A stretch of 15,003 nt of DNA from Actinomycetota bacterium (GTDB taxonomy: Bacteria > Actinomycetota > Acidimicrobiia > IMCC26256): assembly GCA_009702955.1 (NCBI GenBank), contig WLHA01000006.1, forward strand, positions 1-15,003. The letters run 5' to 3'. Positions within the stretch are counted from its first letter, which is position 1. Every line of letters starts with the position of its first letter. The notes under the pieces were generated by a model, which was not told the DNA's origin, ran no database searches, and saw only the letters and a program-made list of their open reading frames with translations. The position numbers and the translations under genes are program-made. This document shows positions 7,205-13,932 of the stretch, piece by piece.

Positions 7205-7938
7205 CGCGAGCCAGCCAAGAGCTGAAGTGCCTCTGATACATCGAATCTTGCCTCATAGATAGCGCGCCCAACTATTGCTCCGGAGAGGCGTCTGCCGTTA
7301 GAGGCAACTCCAAGCAATGCCTCGAGGTCGCCAAGGGTTCCGACCCCGCCGCTAGCAATGAGCGGAATCTCTGTTGCAGAAAGAACATCTAAAAGCTGCG
7401 CTAGGTCGGGTCCTTCAAGAGTGCCGTCACGTTGAATCTCAGTGACCACTAATGCGGCGACTCCCTGCTCGGTGAAGGCTTTAGCTAAGTCAATTAGGTC
7501 GTAGCCACTGCCCTCTACCCAACCCTTTACAGCAACCTCGCGTCCACGAGCATCGAGCCCTACGGCAACTCCATCGGGGTGATCCGCAGCAAGTGCAGCG
7601 ACCATCTCAGGGTGCTCAACCGCAGCTGTACCAATTACAACGCGACTCACGCCAGCTGCCAGAAGATCCTCGGCGGCCTCGCGGGTGCGTACTCCCCCGC
7701 CCGATTGCACGCGTGATGCGACCGAGGCGCATATATTCCTAATGACATCGAGGTGAGCGGCGGTGCCAGTGCGAGCAGCATCGAGATCTACAACATGTAT
7801 CCACTTCGCTCCGGCCTCAGCGAAACCAACTGCTACGGCAACGGGATCGTCGTCATAAACAGTCTCTAACGCGAAATCTCCGCGCATCAATCTCACCGCA
7901 TGGCCACCGCGCAGGTCGATGGCCGGATAGAGGTCTAT
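7201..7938 (-). CDS. hisA: ProFAR isomerase (HisA), apparently starting at ATA
   Basis: Isomerises ProFAR to PRFAR, the fourth step of histidine synthesis, in a TIM barrel. The conserved opening LYPAIDLRGGHAVRL lies upstream of the first GTG (7896) and downstream of an in-frame TAA (7950-7948). The codons between are GGG GTC CCT ATA GAC CTC, so ATA at 7938 is the best initiator. It gives 245 aa, the family length, and puts the catalytic aspartate at position 8, its usual number. ATA overlaps the hisB stop as ATAG, and AAGGGG lies five bases before it as a Shine-Dalgarno. Asp129 (GLDARG) and Thr166 (VTEIQRDGTL) fit the other active-site residues of T. maritima HisA. VTE rather than the VTD of actinobacterial PriA, together with a separate trpF, argues for a HisA that does not also replace TrpF. 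Confidence 0.95.
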   Translation of the reverse strand: MDLYPAIDLRGGHAVRLMRGDFALETVYDDDPVAVAVGFAEAGAKWIHVVDLDAARTGTAAHLDVIRNICASVASRVQSGGGVRTREAAEDLLAAGVSRVVIGTAAVEHPEMVAALAADHPDGVAVGLDARGREVAVKGWVEGSGYDLIDLAKAFTEQGVAALVVTEIQRDGTLEGPDLAQLLDVLSATEIPLIASGGVGTLGDLEALLGVASNGRRLSGAIVGRAIYEARFDVSEALQLLAGSR

Positions 7939-8519
7939 AGGGACCCCTTAGTAGAAGGAATACCAGTACCTTCGATGCGCACGGCATCCCTCAGCGCACG
8001 CGCTACAGCCTTAAACGAAGCCTCAATTACATGGTGACCATTACGCCCCTCGAGAGAACGAACATGAAGGGTGATCCCTGCAGCAAAGGCGAAGGCCCTC
8101 CAAAACTCCTCAGCGAGTTGTGGGTCGAAGGTTCCGATCCACTCAGATATCGGGTCTACGTCGTAGGCAATGAACGGGCGCCCACTTAAATCAAGCGCTA
8201 CCTGAACGAGAGCTTCATCAAGAGGAACCAAATTCGAGGCGAATCGCCTTACGCCGATCTTGTCGCCAAGCGCCTCGGCAAGGCATCCCCCGACGACAAT
8301 CCCAACATCCTCGATTGTGTGGTGCGTATCGACCTCAAGGTCGCCGGTCGCGACGATCTTTAGATCGAACCCGGCATGCTTCCCGAGTTGCTCAAGCATG
8401 TGATCAAAGAATGGGATTCCGGTACTTGCCGAGGCAGTACCAGAACCGTCAACAATTAACTCAACCTCTATAGAGGTCTCAGCGGTTTTTCTCTGGCGTG
8501 ATGCTGCTCTTGTTGTCAT
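7935..8519 (-). CDS. hisB: imidazoleglycerol-phosphate dehydratase
   Basis: Dehydrates imidazoleglycerol phosphate to imidazole acetol phosphate, the sixth step of histidine synthesis, using manganese in a 24-mer. At 194 aa it is the single-function form, with no phosphatase domain. Metal-binding and catalytic motifs are complete: FFDHML (37-42), DTHHTIED (64-71), DEAL (101-104), EEFW (137-140) and GRNGHHVIEASFKA (158-171). It ends in IPSTKGSL, close to the canonical STKGVL terminus, so its TAG stop at 7937-7935 is believable. The start overlaps the hisC stop (ATGA) and the stop overlaps the proposed hisA ATA start (ATAG). hisH, which usually follows hisB in actinobacteria, is absent here. 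Confidence 0.98.
   Translation of the reverse strand: MTTRAASRQRKTAETSIEVELIVDGSGTASASTGIPFFDHMLEQLGKHAGFDLKIVATGDLEVDTHHTIEDVGIVVGGCLAEALGDKIGVRRFASNLVPLDEALVQVALDLSGRPFIAYDVDPISEWIGTFDPQLAEEFWRAFAFAAGITLHVRSLEGRNGHHVIEASFKAVARALRDAVRIEGTGIPSTKGSL
7942..7949 (-). promoter_or_regulatory. Shine-Dalgarno that decides the hisA start
   Basis: Read on the minus strand, AAGGGGTCCCT directly precedes ATA at 7938. The purine run AAGGGG is at a normal distance from the proposed start and lies inside the last codons of hisB (STKGSL). It supports initiation at the ATA rather than at GTG 7896, but it also overlaps conserved hisB codons, so it could be coincidental. Confidence 0.45.
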
Positions 8520-9607
8520 GAATCTCCACTCTCGCGCAATATTGACCCTAAGGCCGTTAAGAAGGCGTCGTTATCGCCACGGCTACCGACCGTCACCCGC
8601 AGACACCCCTCGACGCCTGGCCATGCTGAGAAGTCGCGAATGAGCACTCCATGGGCTACTAGGTCGCTCCAGAGACGTGCTGATGACTCAGTGTCACCAG
8701 GCTTACCCACCCTGAAAAGTATGAAGTTGGCACCAGAAGGCAAGGGCGTGAGCGTCTCGAAGCCCAGAAGCCCCTCCATAAGGCGCTCGCGTTCTGAGAC
8801 CAATTCACGGACTCGAGCATCCATCTCGGTGCGATATTTCAGCGCTGCGATCCCTGCAGATTGCGTTGCGGCGGCGAGGTGGTAAGGGAGCACTACCTTC
8901 TCTAACTCCTCAACAACCCATGTCGGAGCAATGCAGTATCCAAGGCGAAGGGCTGCCATGGACCAAACCTTTGAGTAGGTCTTAACCACGACCAATGCCG
9001 AATCCTCATTGACGCGCCCAATAGCGCTGCTCGGCGAGAACTCGCCGTAAGCCTCATCAACAATTACAAGTCCACGAGCAGAGCGCAGTGCGGCGTCGAG
9101 CACCGCAGATGAATCAACTGTGCCCGATGGATTGTTAGGGCTACAGAGAAAAACCAGATCCGGATCTGTGCTCTTGATTGTTGATTCCAGTGCATCCGGA
9201 TCGATCGTAAAATCAGCGCTGCGTGCGCCACTCACAATCTCGGTTCCGGTAATCCTCGCAATGTGAGAGTGGAGTGGGTATGTCGGCTCGAGGATTAATG
9301 CCCTCCGACCCGGGCCTCCGTAAGTGAGCATGAGCGTCTGCAGAACCTCATTTGAACCGTTCGCACAGAAGATGCGCCCTGAAGGCTGCCCCAGCGACGT
9401 ACCAAGGGACTCGCGCAGTATGCGAGCGCTTCGGTCAGGGTAGCGATTTAATGGAACAGTTCGGAGAGCATCAAGCCAATCATCAACAAAGGCAGCTGGT
9501 GGCGGCAGCGGACTCTCGTTTGCATTTAGGCGCACAGATACATTGACGCTCGCAGAGTGATATCCAGACAGAGCGGTTAGGTCGTCTCTCGGCTGTATGC
9601 GGTTCAT
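8516..9607 (-). CDS. hisC: histidinol-phosphate aminotransferase
   Basis: Transaminates imidazole acetol phosphate with glutamate to give histidinol phosphate; a PLP enzyme of fold type I. The 363-aa length is typical. Visible motifs are RLNANESP (26-33), RYPDR (55-59), CANGSNEVLQ (81-90), CSPNNPSG (155-162), VDEAYGEF (183-190, Asp184 to the PLP ring nitrogen) and TYSKVWSMAALRLGY (210-224, with Lys213 as the PLP lysine). LRVTVGSRGDNDAF near the C-terminus holds the arginine that binds the substrate carboxylate. It overlaps hisD upstream and hisB downstream by ATGA. Aminotransferases of this subgroup can also act on aromatic amino acids, but the operon makes the histidine role the likely one. 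Confidence 0.97.
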   Translation of the reverse strand: MNRIQPRDDLTALSGYHSASVNVSVRLNANESPLPPPAAFVDDWLDALRTVPLNRYPDRSARILRESLGTSLGQPSGRIFCANGSNEVLQTLMLTYGGPGRRALILEPTYPLHSHIARITGTEIVSGARSADFTIDPDALESTIKSTDPDLVFLCSPNNPSGTVDSSAVLDAALRSARGLVIVDEAYGEFSPSSAIGRVNEDSALVVVKTYSKVWSMAALRLGYCIAPTWVVEELEKVVLPYHLAAATQSAGIAALKYRTEMDARVRELVSERERLMEGLLGFETLTPLPSGANFILFRVGKPGDTESSARLWSDLVAHGVLIRDFSAWPGVEGCLRVTVGSRGDNDAFLTALGSILRESGDS

Positions 9608-10896
9608 TGTGTAACCCTGCGCGCTACGGCCTCACCGTGAGCGAAGAGTCCCTCTGCCTCCGTTAGCGCTGCCACGAATGGAGCTACTCGCTCGAGCCCA
9701 GATCGCTCTACTCGCACCACGTGGATGTGCTTGCGGAACGTGTCGACCCTCAGAGCGCTGGCAAAGCGCGCACTGCGCCCTGTGGGTAGGACATGATTTG
9801 CCCCAGAGATGTAGTCGCCAACCACCGCAGGTGCCCATGGTCCACAGAAAACCGCACCGGCGCAATTAACAGATTTCAGAAGCTCTTCTGGGTTAGCGAC
9901 GCAGAGTTCAAGGTGCTCTGGAGCTATGAAGTTAGAGACCTCAATTGCCTGTTCCCAGTCGCTAACCAGTACCGAAGCGCCACCGTTTGCGAAGTTTGAT
10001 TCGATGTCTTTGCGGCGTGGGGCATCTTTAACTAGACGAGATAGTGCCGAGTTAACAGCTTCGAGCACCTCTTCGCTCCAGGAGATCACAACCGCTGTTC
10101 CATCAGGGCCATGCTCGGCTTGAGCCATTAGATCAAGTGCGATGAACTCTGCCGGTGTCGATTCGTCAGCAATAACTACCAACTCGGATGGCCCCGCCAT
10201 CGAGTCGATCCCTACATCTCCGGAGACTTCGCCTTTAGCAAGGCTCACGTATTGATTGCCTGGGCCGACGATTACATCTACTGCCTTAATGCTCTCAGTT
10301 CCGTAGGCCATCGCCGCTATCGCCTGCGCTCCACCGACGCTATAAATCTCGTCGATCTCGCACAGAGCGGCTGCAGCCAAGGTTGCTTGCGGGAGCGAGC
10401 CATCAGCAGCGGGAGGTACACAGAGAATTATTTGGTCAACCCCAGCAACGGCCGCAGGGATAGCAGTCATCAGAACTGTTGATGGGTAAGCACCGCGCCC
10501 GCCAGGTACATACAGGCCGGCTCTTGCAACAGGTCGAATCATTTCAGCGACTGAGATTCCGTCAGCGCCCCACGCTGCATGCTCAACATCACTCACTTGG
10601 GCTTCGTGATATCCGCGAATTTGATCCGCAGCGAACGAGAGCGCACCCTGCAACTCTGGTGAAGTCGCCTCCCATGCCGCCTTCACTAAATCTGGCGATA
10701 CTGCGACCGACTCGAGGGAAACCCCATCAAACCGCTGCGTGTACTCAAGGAGTGCTGCATCGCCACGCTCACACACATCGGAGATGATGGATCGAACTGA
10801 TTCGAGAACCTCAGGAGCGGCTCCGCTACTCACCGAATTGGGGAGAGCGCTCGCGAGGTCTACGGCGTCGCCTCTGATGTCTATTCGTCGCAGCAT
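9604..10896 (-). CDS. hisD: histidinol dehydrogenase
   Basis: Oxidises histidinol to histidine in two NAD-dependent steps, the last reactions of the pathway. The 430 aa align with the E. coli enzyme almost without offset. The zinc ligands are Gln259, His262 (AQAEHG), Asp361 (GDYISGANHVLPTG) and His420 (FAHGEA), and the catalytic Glu327-His328 lies in PEHLE. PGGRGAYPSTVLM, VGGAQAIAAMAYGT, VGPGNQYV and DSMAGPSE are also intact. It is the first gene of the hisD-hisC-hisB-hisA-thioesterase unit. There is no close Shine-Dalgarno before its ATG, so it may be leaderless or weakly initiated. Its promoter must lie in the 80 bases shared with the divergent small gene. Confidence 0.98.
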   Translation of the reverse strand: MLRRIDIRGDAVDLASALPNSVSSGAAPEVLESVRSIISDVCERGDAALLEYTQRFDGVSLESVAVSPDLVKAAWEATSPELQGALSFAADQIRGYHEAQVSDVEHAAWGADGISVAEMIRPVARAGLYVPGGRGAYPSTVLMTAIPAAVAGVDQIILCVPPAADGSLPQATLAAAALCEIDEIYSVGGAQAIAAMAYGTESIKAVDVIVGPGNQYVSLAKGEVSGDVGIDSMAGPSELVVIADESTPAEFIALDLMAQAEHGPDGTAVVISWSEEVLEAVNSALSRLVKDAPRRKDIESNFANGGASVLVSDWEQAIEVSNFIAPEHLELCVANPEELLKSVNCAGAVFCGPWAPAVVGDYISGANHVLPTGRSARFASALRVDTFRKHIHVVRVERSGLERVAPFVAALTEAEGLFAHGEAVARRVTQ

Positions 10897-10976
10897 GGGT
10901 GCACAGCGTACCCGCCGATCGCTCCTGATCTTGGAGGATTACTGAGAGAACGCGCCTGCCCCCATAAGGTGGGGGT
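10897..10976. promoter_or_regulatory. divergent intergenic region between hisD and the small plus-strand gene
   Basis: Eighty bases between divergent start codons, which should contain the promoter of the hisDCBA unit and that of the small gene. No -35/-10 pair stands out on either strand, and I see no his leader peptide with a histidine run. The only clear structure is the perfect inverted repeat at 10959-10975, listed separately. Confidence 0.4.
10959..10975 (+). promoter_or_regulatory. hairpin holding the Shine-Dalgarno of the 68-aa gene
   Basis: CCCCCA (10959-10964) and TGGGGG (10970-10975) form a perfect 6-bp stem around the loop TAAGG. The loop and 3' arm are also the only ribosome-binding candidate for the ATG at 10977, one base further on. 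Folded, the site would be hidden or held in a loop, so it could dampen or gate translation. The pairing is seen; its function is inference. Confidence 0.4.
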
Positions 10977-11183
10977 ATGTCCTCTTCCTCTGACCATGCC
11001 GAACTCTCAGCCCTGCGATCGGTACTGGACGACCTTCTATCTAGAGTGGTCACAATCGGAGATCGATATCGAGGCTCAGACGATTCAGCTGTTGCGGTCG
11101 ATATCGATAGCGCCGAGCGAACCCTTACTGCGACTCGACGGGCTATGGATAGAGCCCTCGATGGCCTAGAGAAGATGCTCTAA
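10977..11183 (+). CDS. small conserved-looking protein of unknown function (68 aa)
   Basis: A 68-aa soluble protein with a serine-rich start, then two predicted helices: roughly 8-28 (ELSALRSVLDDLLSRVVTI) and 42-68 (DIDSAERTLTATRRAMDRA and on). The pattern of a leucine-rich helix, an acidic 'DDSAVAVDI' linker and an arginine/alanine-rich helix resembles small hypothetical proteins I recall from actinobacteria, in which a D-(L/I)-x-x-(V/A)-E-R-x-L motif precedes the second helix. No catalytic motif or membrane segment is visible. The start is favoured by the AAGGTGGGGG run just upstream. It is divergent from hisD and convergent with nth. I infer that it is real from its composition, start signal and position, but no function can be assigned. 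Confidence 0.65.
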   Translation: MSSSSDHAELSALRSVLDDLLSRVVTIGDRYRGSDDSAVAVDIDSAERTLTATRRAMDRALDGLEKML

Positions 11184-11193
11184 AGCTTCATTC

Positions 11194-11249
11194 ATTTCTG
11201 GCTCTTTATTTCTGGCTCTAAATTTCTGGCCCTAAATTTCAGGCTACTT
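11194..11249. repeat. four tandem copies of a 14-bp repeat
   Basis: Units begin at 11194, 11208, 11222 and 11236. The first three read ATTTCTGGC followed by TCTTT, TCTAA and CCTAA, and the fourth is degenerate (ATTTCAGGCTACTT). They fill the space between the stop of the 68-aa gene and the nth stop codon, which lies inside the fourth unit. The repeats are direct, not inverted, so this is not an ordinary hairpin terminator. Confidence 0.85.
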
Positions 11250-11909
11250 GCGCGAGAACCGCGGTTCGCCTGTCCCAGCGGCAGGACAGATATCGGAGAG
11301 TACGCAATCACCGCAGCGCGGTTTGCGCGACGGGCATACCCGTCTTCCGTGGAGAATCAGGAAGAGCGAGAAGTCGCCTCTCAGATCCGGCGGTATCAAT
11401 CTGTTTAGTTCTAGCTCTACCTTCACTGGGTCTTCCTCGCGCGTGAGATCTAGGCGCCGCGCGAGGCGCCCAACATGAGTATCCACGGGCAACCCTGGGA
11501 GTTTGAAAGCAACACTCCTAACTACATTTCCAGTCTTACGCCCAACCCCTGGGAGTTTGACTAGATCAGCCAATTCGGTAGGCACCTCACCTGCGTGATG
11601 GTCAACTAGATCCTGTGCCATTGCGACGATGTTTTTAGCCTTCTGACGGTAGAAACCGGTTGAGTGCACAAGGCGTTCAACCTCCTCGGGATCAGCGACT
11701 GCGAGGTCCTCTGCGGTAGGGAATCTGGCGAAGAGTGCAGGTGTAACTGAGTTGACCATTACGTCGGTACATTGCGCCGAGAGAATGGTGGCCGTTAGGA
11801 GCTGGAAGGCCGAGTCATGGATGAGCTCGCACTCGGCTCCGAGGTACTCCTGCCCAAGTCTCTCAAGCACAATTGATGCTCGATTCTGTGCGCCTCGGGG
11901 AAGTGCCAT
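11244..11909 (-). CDS. nth: endonuclease III (DNA glycosylase/AP lyase)
   Basis: Removes oxidised pyrimidines from DNA and nicks the abasic site, starting base-excision repair. The 221 aa cover the whole family length. The helix-hairpin-helix is LPGVGRKTGNVV (119-130), with the catalytic Lys125; Asp143 in VDTHVGRL is the second catalytic residue. Cys192, Cys199, Cys202 and Cys208 form the C-X6-C-X2-C-X5-C pattern that binds the 4Fe-4S cluster. TILSAQCTD near 41-49 is the conserved core helix. The C-terminus ends inside the 14-bp tandem repeats. The ATG start lies head to head with mshD, and the two frames may overlap by about 30 bases. Confidence 0.97.
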   Translation of the reverse strand: MALPRGAQNRASIVLERLGQEYLGAECELIHDSAFQLLTATILSAQCTDVMVNSVTPALFARFPTAEDLAVADPEEVERLVHSTGFYRQKAKNIVAMAQDLVDHHAGEVPTELADLVKLPGVGRKTGNVVRSVAFKLPGLPVDTHVGRLARRLDLTREEDPVKVELELNRLIPPDLRGDFSLFLILHGRRVCPSRKPRCGDCVLSDICPAAGTGEPRFSRK

Positions 11910-12826
11910 GCCCGCACGCTACCCTCGGCCCTGTGCCAACCACACTCTTGCCCGATACGGTCGACTCCGGGGTCCGCGATGCGCTGATGCAGCTTGATGC
12001 TGCTGTGTCTGCGGCCACCACTTGGGCTCCCTTCGGCGAGGGCGTATGGCGCGATCTTGTCTCTCCAGGTAGTGGCTCTTTTGCTGCACTCACGCTTGAG
12101 CAGAACATGCCCCTAGCTGCGGTATACGCATCAGAGACCGACGGACACTGGAGCCTCGGTCTTGCTGCGCTTCCCGGGCACCTACCCCCACTCTCCGAAG
12201 CCTTGGGGAAGATCGCAGGTCTCGGTGCATCTCAGATGACGGCATGGGTATTGAACTCTGCCGAGGCCACATCTTTGGGAATCTCTCATTTGCTCTCAAC
12301 CAATGGTTTCGTTGAGGCAAGGCGCCTGCTCAGGCTGGAGGTGGCGCTACCCGTCGAGGCACTGAGTCTTCCAAGCGGAGTTACCTTGAGCGCATTCGAT
12401 GAAGAGCGCGATACGCAGGCTTGGATAGAGACGAACAATCTCAGCTTCGATGGTCATCCAGAGCAGGGCGGCTGGAGTGTCGAGAAGTTTGCAGATCGGC
12501 GCGCGGAAGCTTGGTTCAGGAATGAAGATCTATTAGTGGCTCACCTCGATGGCGTTTTCGTTGGATTCTGCTGGACCAAGACAAGCATCGAAACCGCAAG
12601 GCCTCCGATCGGCGAAATCTACGTGATCGCAGTCACCCCTGAATTCGCTGGACGCGGAATTGGCTCCGCTCTCTGCTCTCAGGGGCTCGCTCACTTGGAG
12701 AAGAAGCATCGTTCGGAGATTGGAATGCTCTACGTTGATGCATCCAACGACGCCGCACTGAAGACCTATGGAAAACTTGGATTTAATCAAGTAAGAGAAG
12801 ACCAATCCTGGACTCGGAGTCTTTAA
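11876..12826 (+). CDS. mshD: mycothiol synthase (MshD-like, tandem GNAT acetyltransferase)
   Basis: MshD acetylates Cys-GlcN-Ins with acetyl-CoA in the last step of mycothiol synthesis, the actinobacterial redox thiol. The C-terminal GNAT domain is diagnostic: NNLSFDGHPEQGGWSVEKFADRR (near 188-209), GFCWTKT (230-236), then GEIYVIAVTPEFAGRGIGSAL (247-267) with the acetyl-CoA-binding RGIG turn, and LYVDASNDAALKTYGKLGF. The N-terminal half looks like the family's degenerate first GNAT domain. The start is uncertain. ATG 11876, the coordinate used here, would overlap nth on the other strand by 34 bases, and the first 20 residues look unlike MshD; GTG at 11933 is a plausible true start. The stop overlaps rlmN (TAATG). 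Identity is good by motif, though related GNAT proteins outside mycothiol synthesis cannot be fully excluded. Confidence 0.87.
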   Translation: MLDSVRLGEVPCPHATLGPVPTTLLPDTVDSGVRDALMQLDAAVSAATTWAPFGEGVWRDLVSPGSGSFAALTLEQNMPLAAVYASETDGHWSLGLAALPGHLPPLSEALGKIAGLGASQMTAWVLNSAEATSLGISHLLSTNGFVEARRLLRLEVALPVEALSLPSGVTLSAFDEERDTQAWIETNNLSFDGHPEQGGWSVEKFADRRAEAWFRNEDLLVAHLDGVFVGFCWTKTSIETARPPIGEIYVIAVTPEFAGRGIGSALCSQGLAHLEKKHRSEIGMLYVDASNDAALKTYGKLGFNQVREDQSWTRSL

Positions 12827-13887
12827 TGAGCGTTTACCCGCGTTACAGCGCGACGGAGAAAGACCTCTCAAACCTTATTGAGAAGCTAAAACTTCCTGGT
12901 TATAGGGCGAAGCAAATCTACGAAGCGCTCTGGAGCACCCGCATTGCCCTCGAGTCTGCAACAAATCTTCCGCAGACTCTCAGAGTTACCCTCGAAGAAA
13001 GACTCCCCCTCTCACTAGATATGACCACCGAGGAAGTCAGCGCAGATGGCCTCACTCGAAAGTGGCTCTGGCAGGCGCGTAAAGATGGAGCGCAGATCGA
13101 GACTGTGCTGATGGAGTATCCGAGCCGCGCAACGGTATGCGTCTCATCACAGGCAGGTTGCGCTATGGGCTGCACATTCTGTGCAACAGGGCAGGCTGGT
13201 TTCGAGCGCCACCTAACCCGTGCCGAGATTCTTGAGCAAGTGCTGCGCGCTGCACAAGCATCTACCCGCCGAGTCTCAAACGTGGTCTTCATGGGCATGG
13301 GTGAACCACTCGCAAATTACGACGAGACATGGGGAGCGGTTGAGCGCCTCCATGCCGACCTAGGGCTCTCAGCGCGCCACATCACTGTCTCAACTGTTGG
13401 GGTGGTGCCTGGTATCCGCAGACTCGCCGCAGAGGATATTCCGGTGACCCTCGCGGTCTCACTACATGCACCTGACGACGATCTCCGCTCAACGATGGTT
13501 CCACTAAACAATCGCTACCCAATAGCTGAAATTCTTGATGCTGCTCGCGAATTTGCAGCTAGCAAGGGAAGGCGAGTCACCTTTGAGTATGCGTGTATCG
13601 CCGATGTAAACGACACCGACCACCACGCGAATGCGCTCGCTAAGCGTCTGCTTCCTCTCGGGTCGCTTGGGGCGCACGTAAATTTGATCCCACTGAATCC
13701 AACTGAGGGATTTGCTACTAGAGGATCCTCCACGGTTCGGATCCTGGATTTTGCTGCACGCCTTCGAATGCTTGGAATCACTGCCACGATTCGCCGCAAC
13801 AGAGGAACTGATATCGACGGAGCATGCGGGCAACTGCGCTCCCGTGTAGCGATAAGCCCCCGCCCGGAGTCAGACTCCACAATCTAG
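12826..13887 (+). CDS. rlmN: 23S rRNA (adenine-2503-C2) methyltransferase, radical SAM
   Basis: Methylates C2 of A2503 in the ribosomal peptidyl-transferase centre, and A37 of some tRNAs, using a 4Fe-4S cluster and two SAM molecules. Its 353 aa are typical. The cluster cysteines are 112, 116 and 119 in CAMGCTFC. Cys105, in VCVSSQ, and Cys334, in GTDIDGACGQL, correspond to the pair of conserved cysteines, one of which carries the methyl group during catalysis. VVFMGMGEPLANYD (about 148-161), STVGVVPGI and LAVSLHAPDD are further family motifs. It is RlmN rather than Cfr by length and by being a housekeeping gene with coupled neighbours. The ATG overlaps the mshD stop by one base. No other Shine-Dalgarno stands out, so translation probably depends on mshD. 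Confidence 0.97.
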   Translation: MSVYPRYSATEKDLSNLIEKLKLPGYRAKQIYEALWSTRIALESATNLPQTLRVTLEERLPLSLDMTTEEVSADGLTRKWLWQARKDGAQIETVLMEYPSRATVCVSSQAGCAMGCTFCATGQAGFERHLTRAEILEQVLRAAQASTRRVSNVVFMGMGEPLANYDETWGAVERLHADLGLSARHITVSTVGVVPGIRRLAAEDIPVTLAVSLHAPDDDLRSTMVPLNNRYPIAEILDAAREFAASKGRRVTFEYACIADVNDTDHHANALAKRLLPLGSLGAHVNLIPLNPTEGFATRGSSTVRILDFAARLRMLGITATIRRNRGTDIDGACGQLRSRVAISPRPESDSTI

Positions 13888-13899
13888 ATAAAGATTTTT
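13881..13899 (+). terminator. weak possible terminator after rlmN
   Basis: AATCT (13881-13885) and AGATT (13892-13896) can pair across a 6-base loop and run into five Ts (13895-13899). The stem is short and A/T-rich, so it would be weak. It lies across the rlmN stop, and the next gene is on the same strand, so read-through is likely. Confidence 0.2.
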
Positions 13900-13908
13900 A
13901 GCAAAGAA

Positions 13909-13932
13909 CTATGAACGGAGAGCTATGAACGG
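13909..13932 (+). promoter_or_regulatory. duplicated start region with a 5-codon mini-ORF before the membrane protein gene
   Basis: CTATGAACGG occurs twice, at 13909-13918 and 13923-13932. The first ATG (13911) opens a frame encoding MNGEL and ending in TGA at 13926-13928, which overlaps the second ATG (13925) as ATGA. GGAGAG between the copies is the Shine-Dalgarno of the second start. It may be a coupled leader mini-ORF or only a small duplication. Confidence 0.4.

Noticed and set aside
7201..7896. hisA starting at GTG 7896 (231 aa)
   Set aside because: It would delete LYPAIDLRGGHA, including the catalytic aspartate, which is encoded in the same frame just upstream.
10933..10968. GGAGG Shine-Dalgarno-like site on the plus strand upstream of the 68-aa gene
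   Set aside because: No proper start codon follows at the right distance that leads to a meaningful frame.
12918..13298. 126-aa minus-strand open frame (and similar ones at 13515-13880)
   Set aside because: Antisense to the radical-SAM core of rlmN, with cysteine- and arginine-rich random composition.
13866..13878. GGAGT-CAG-ACTCC hairpin at the end of rlmN
   Set aside because: Only 5 bp, within coding sequence and not directly followed by a T run, so not called as a terminator.
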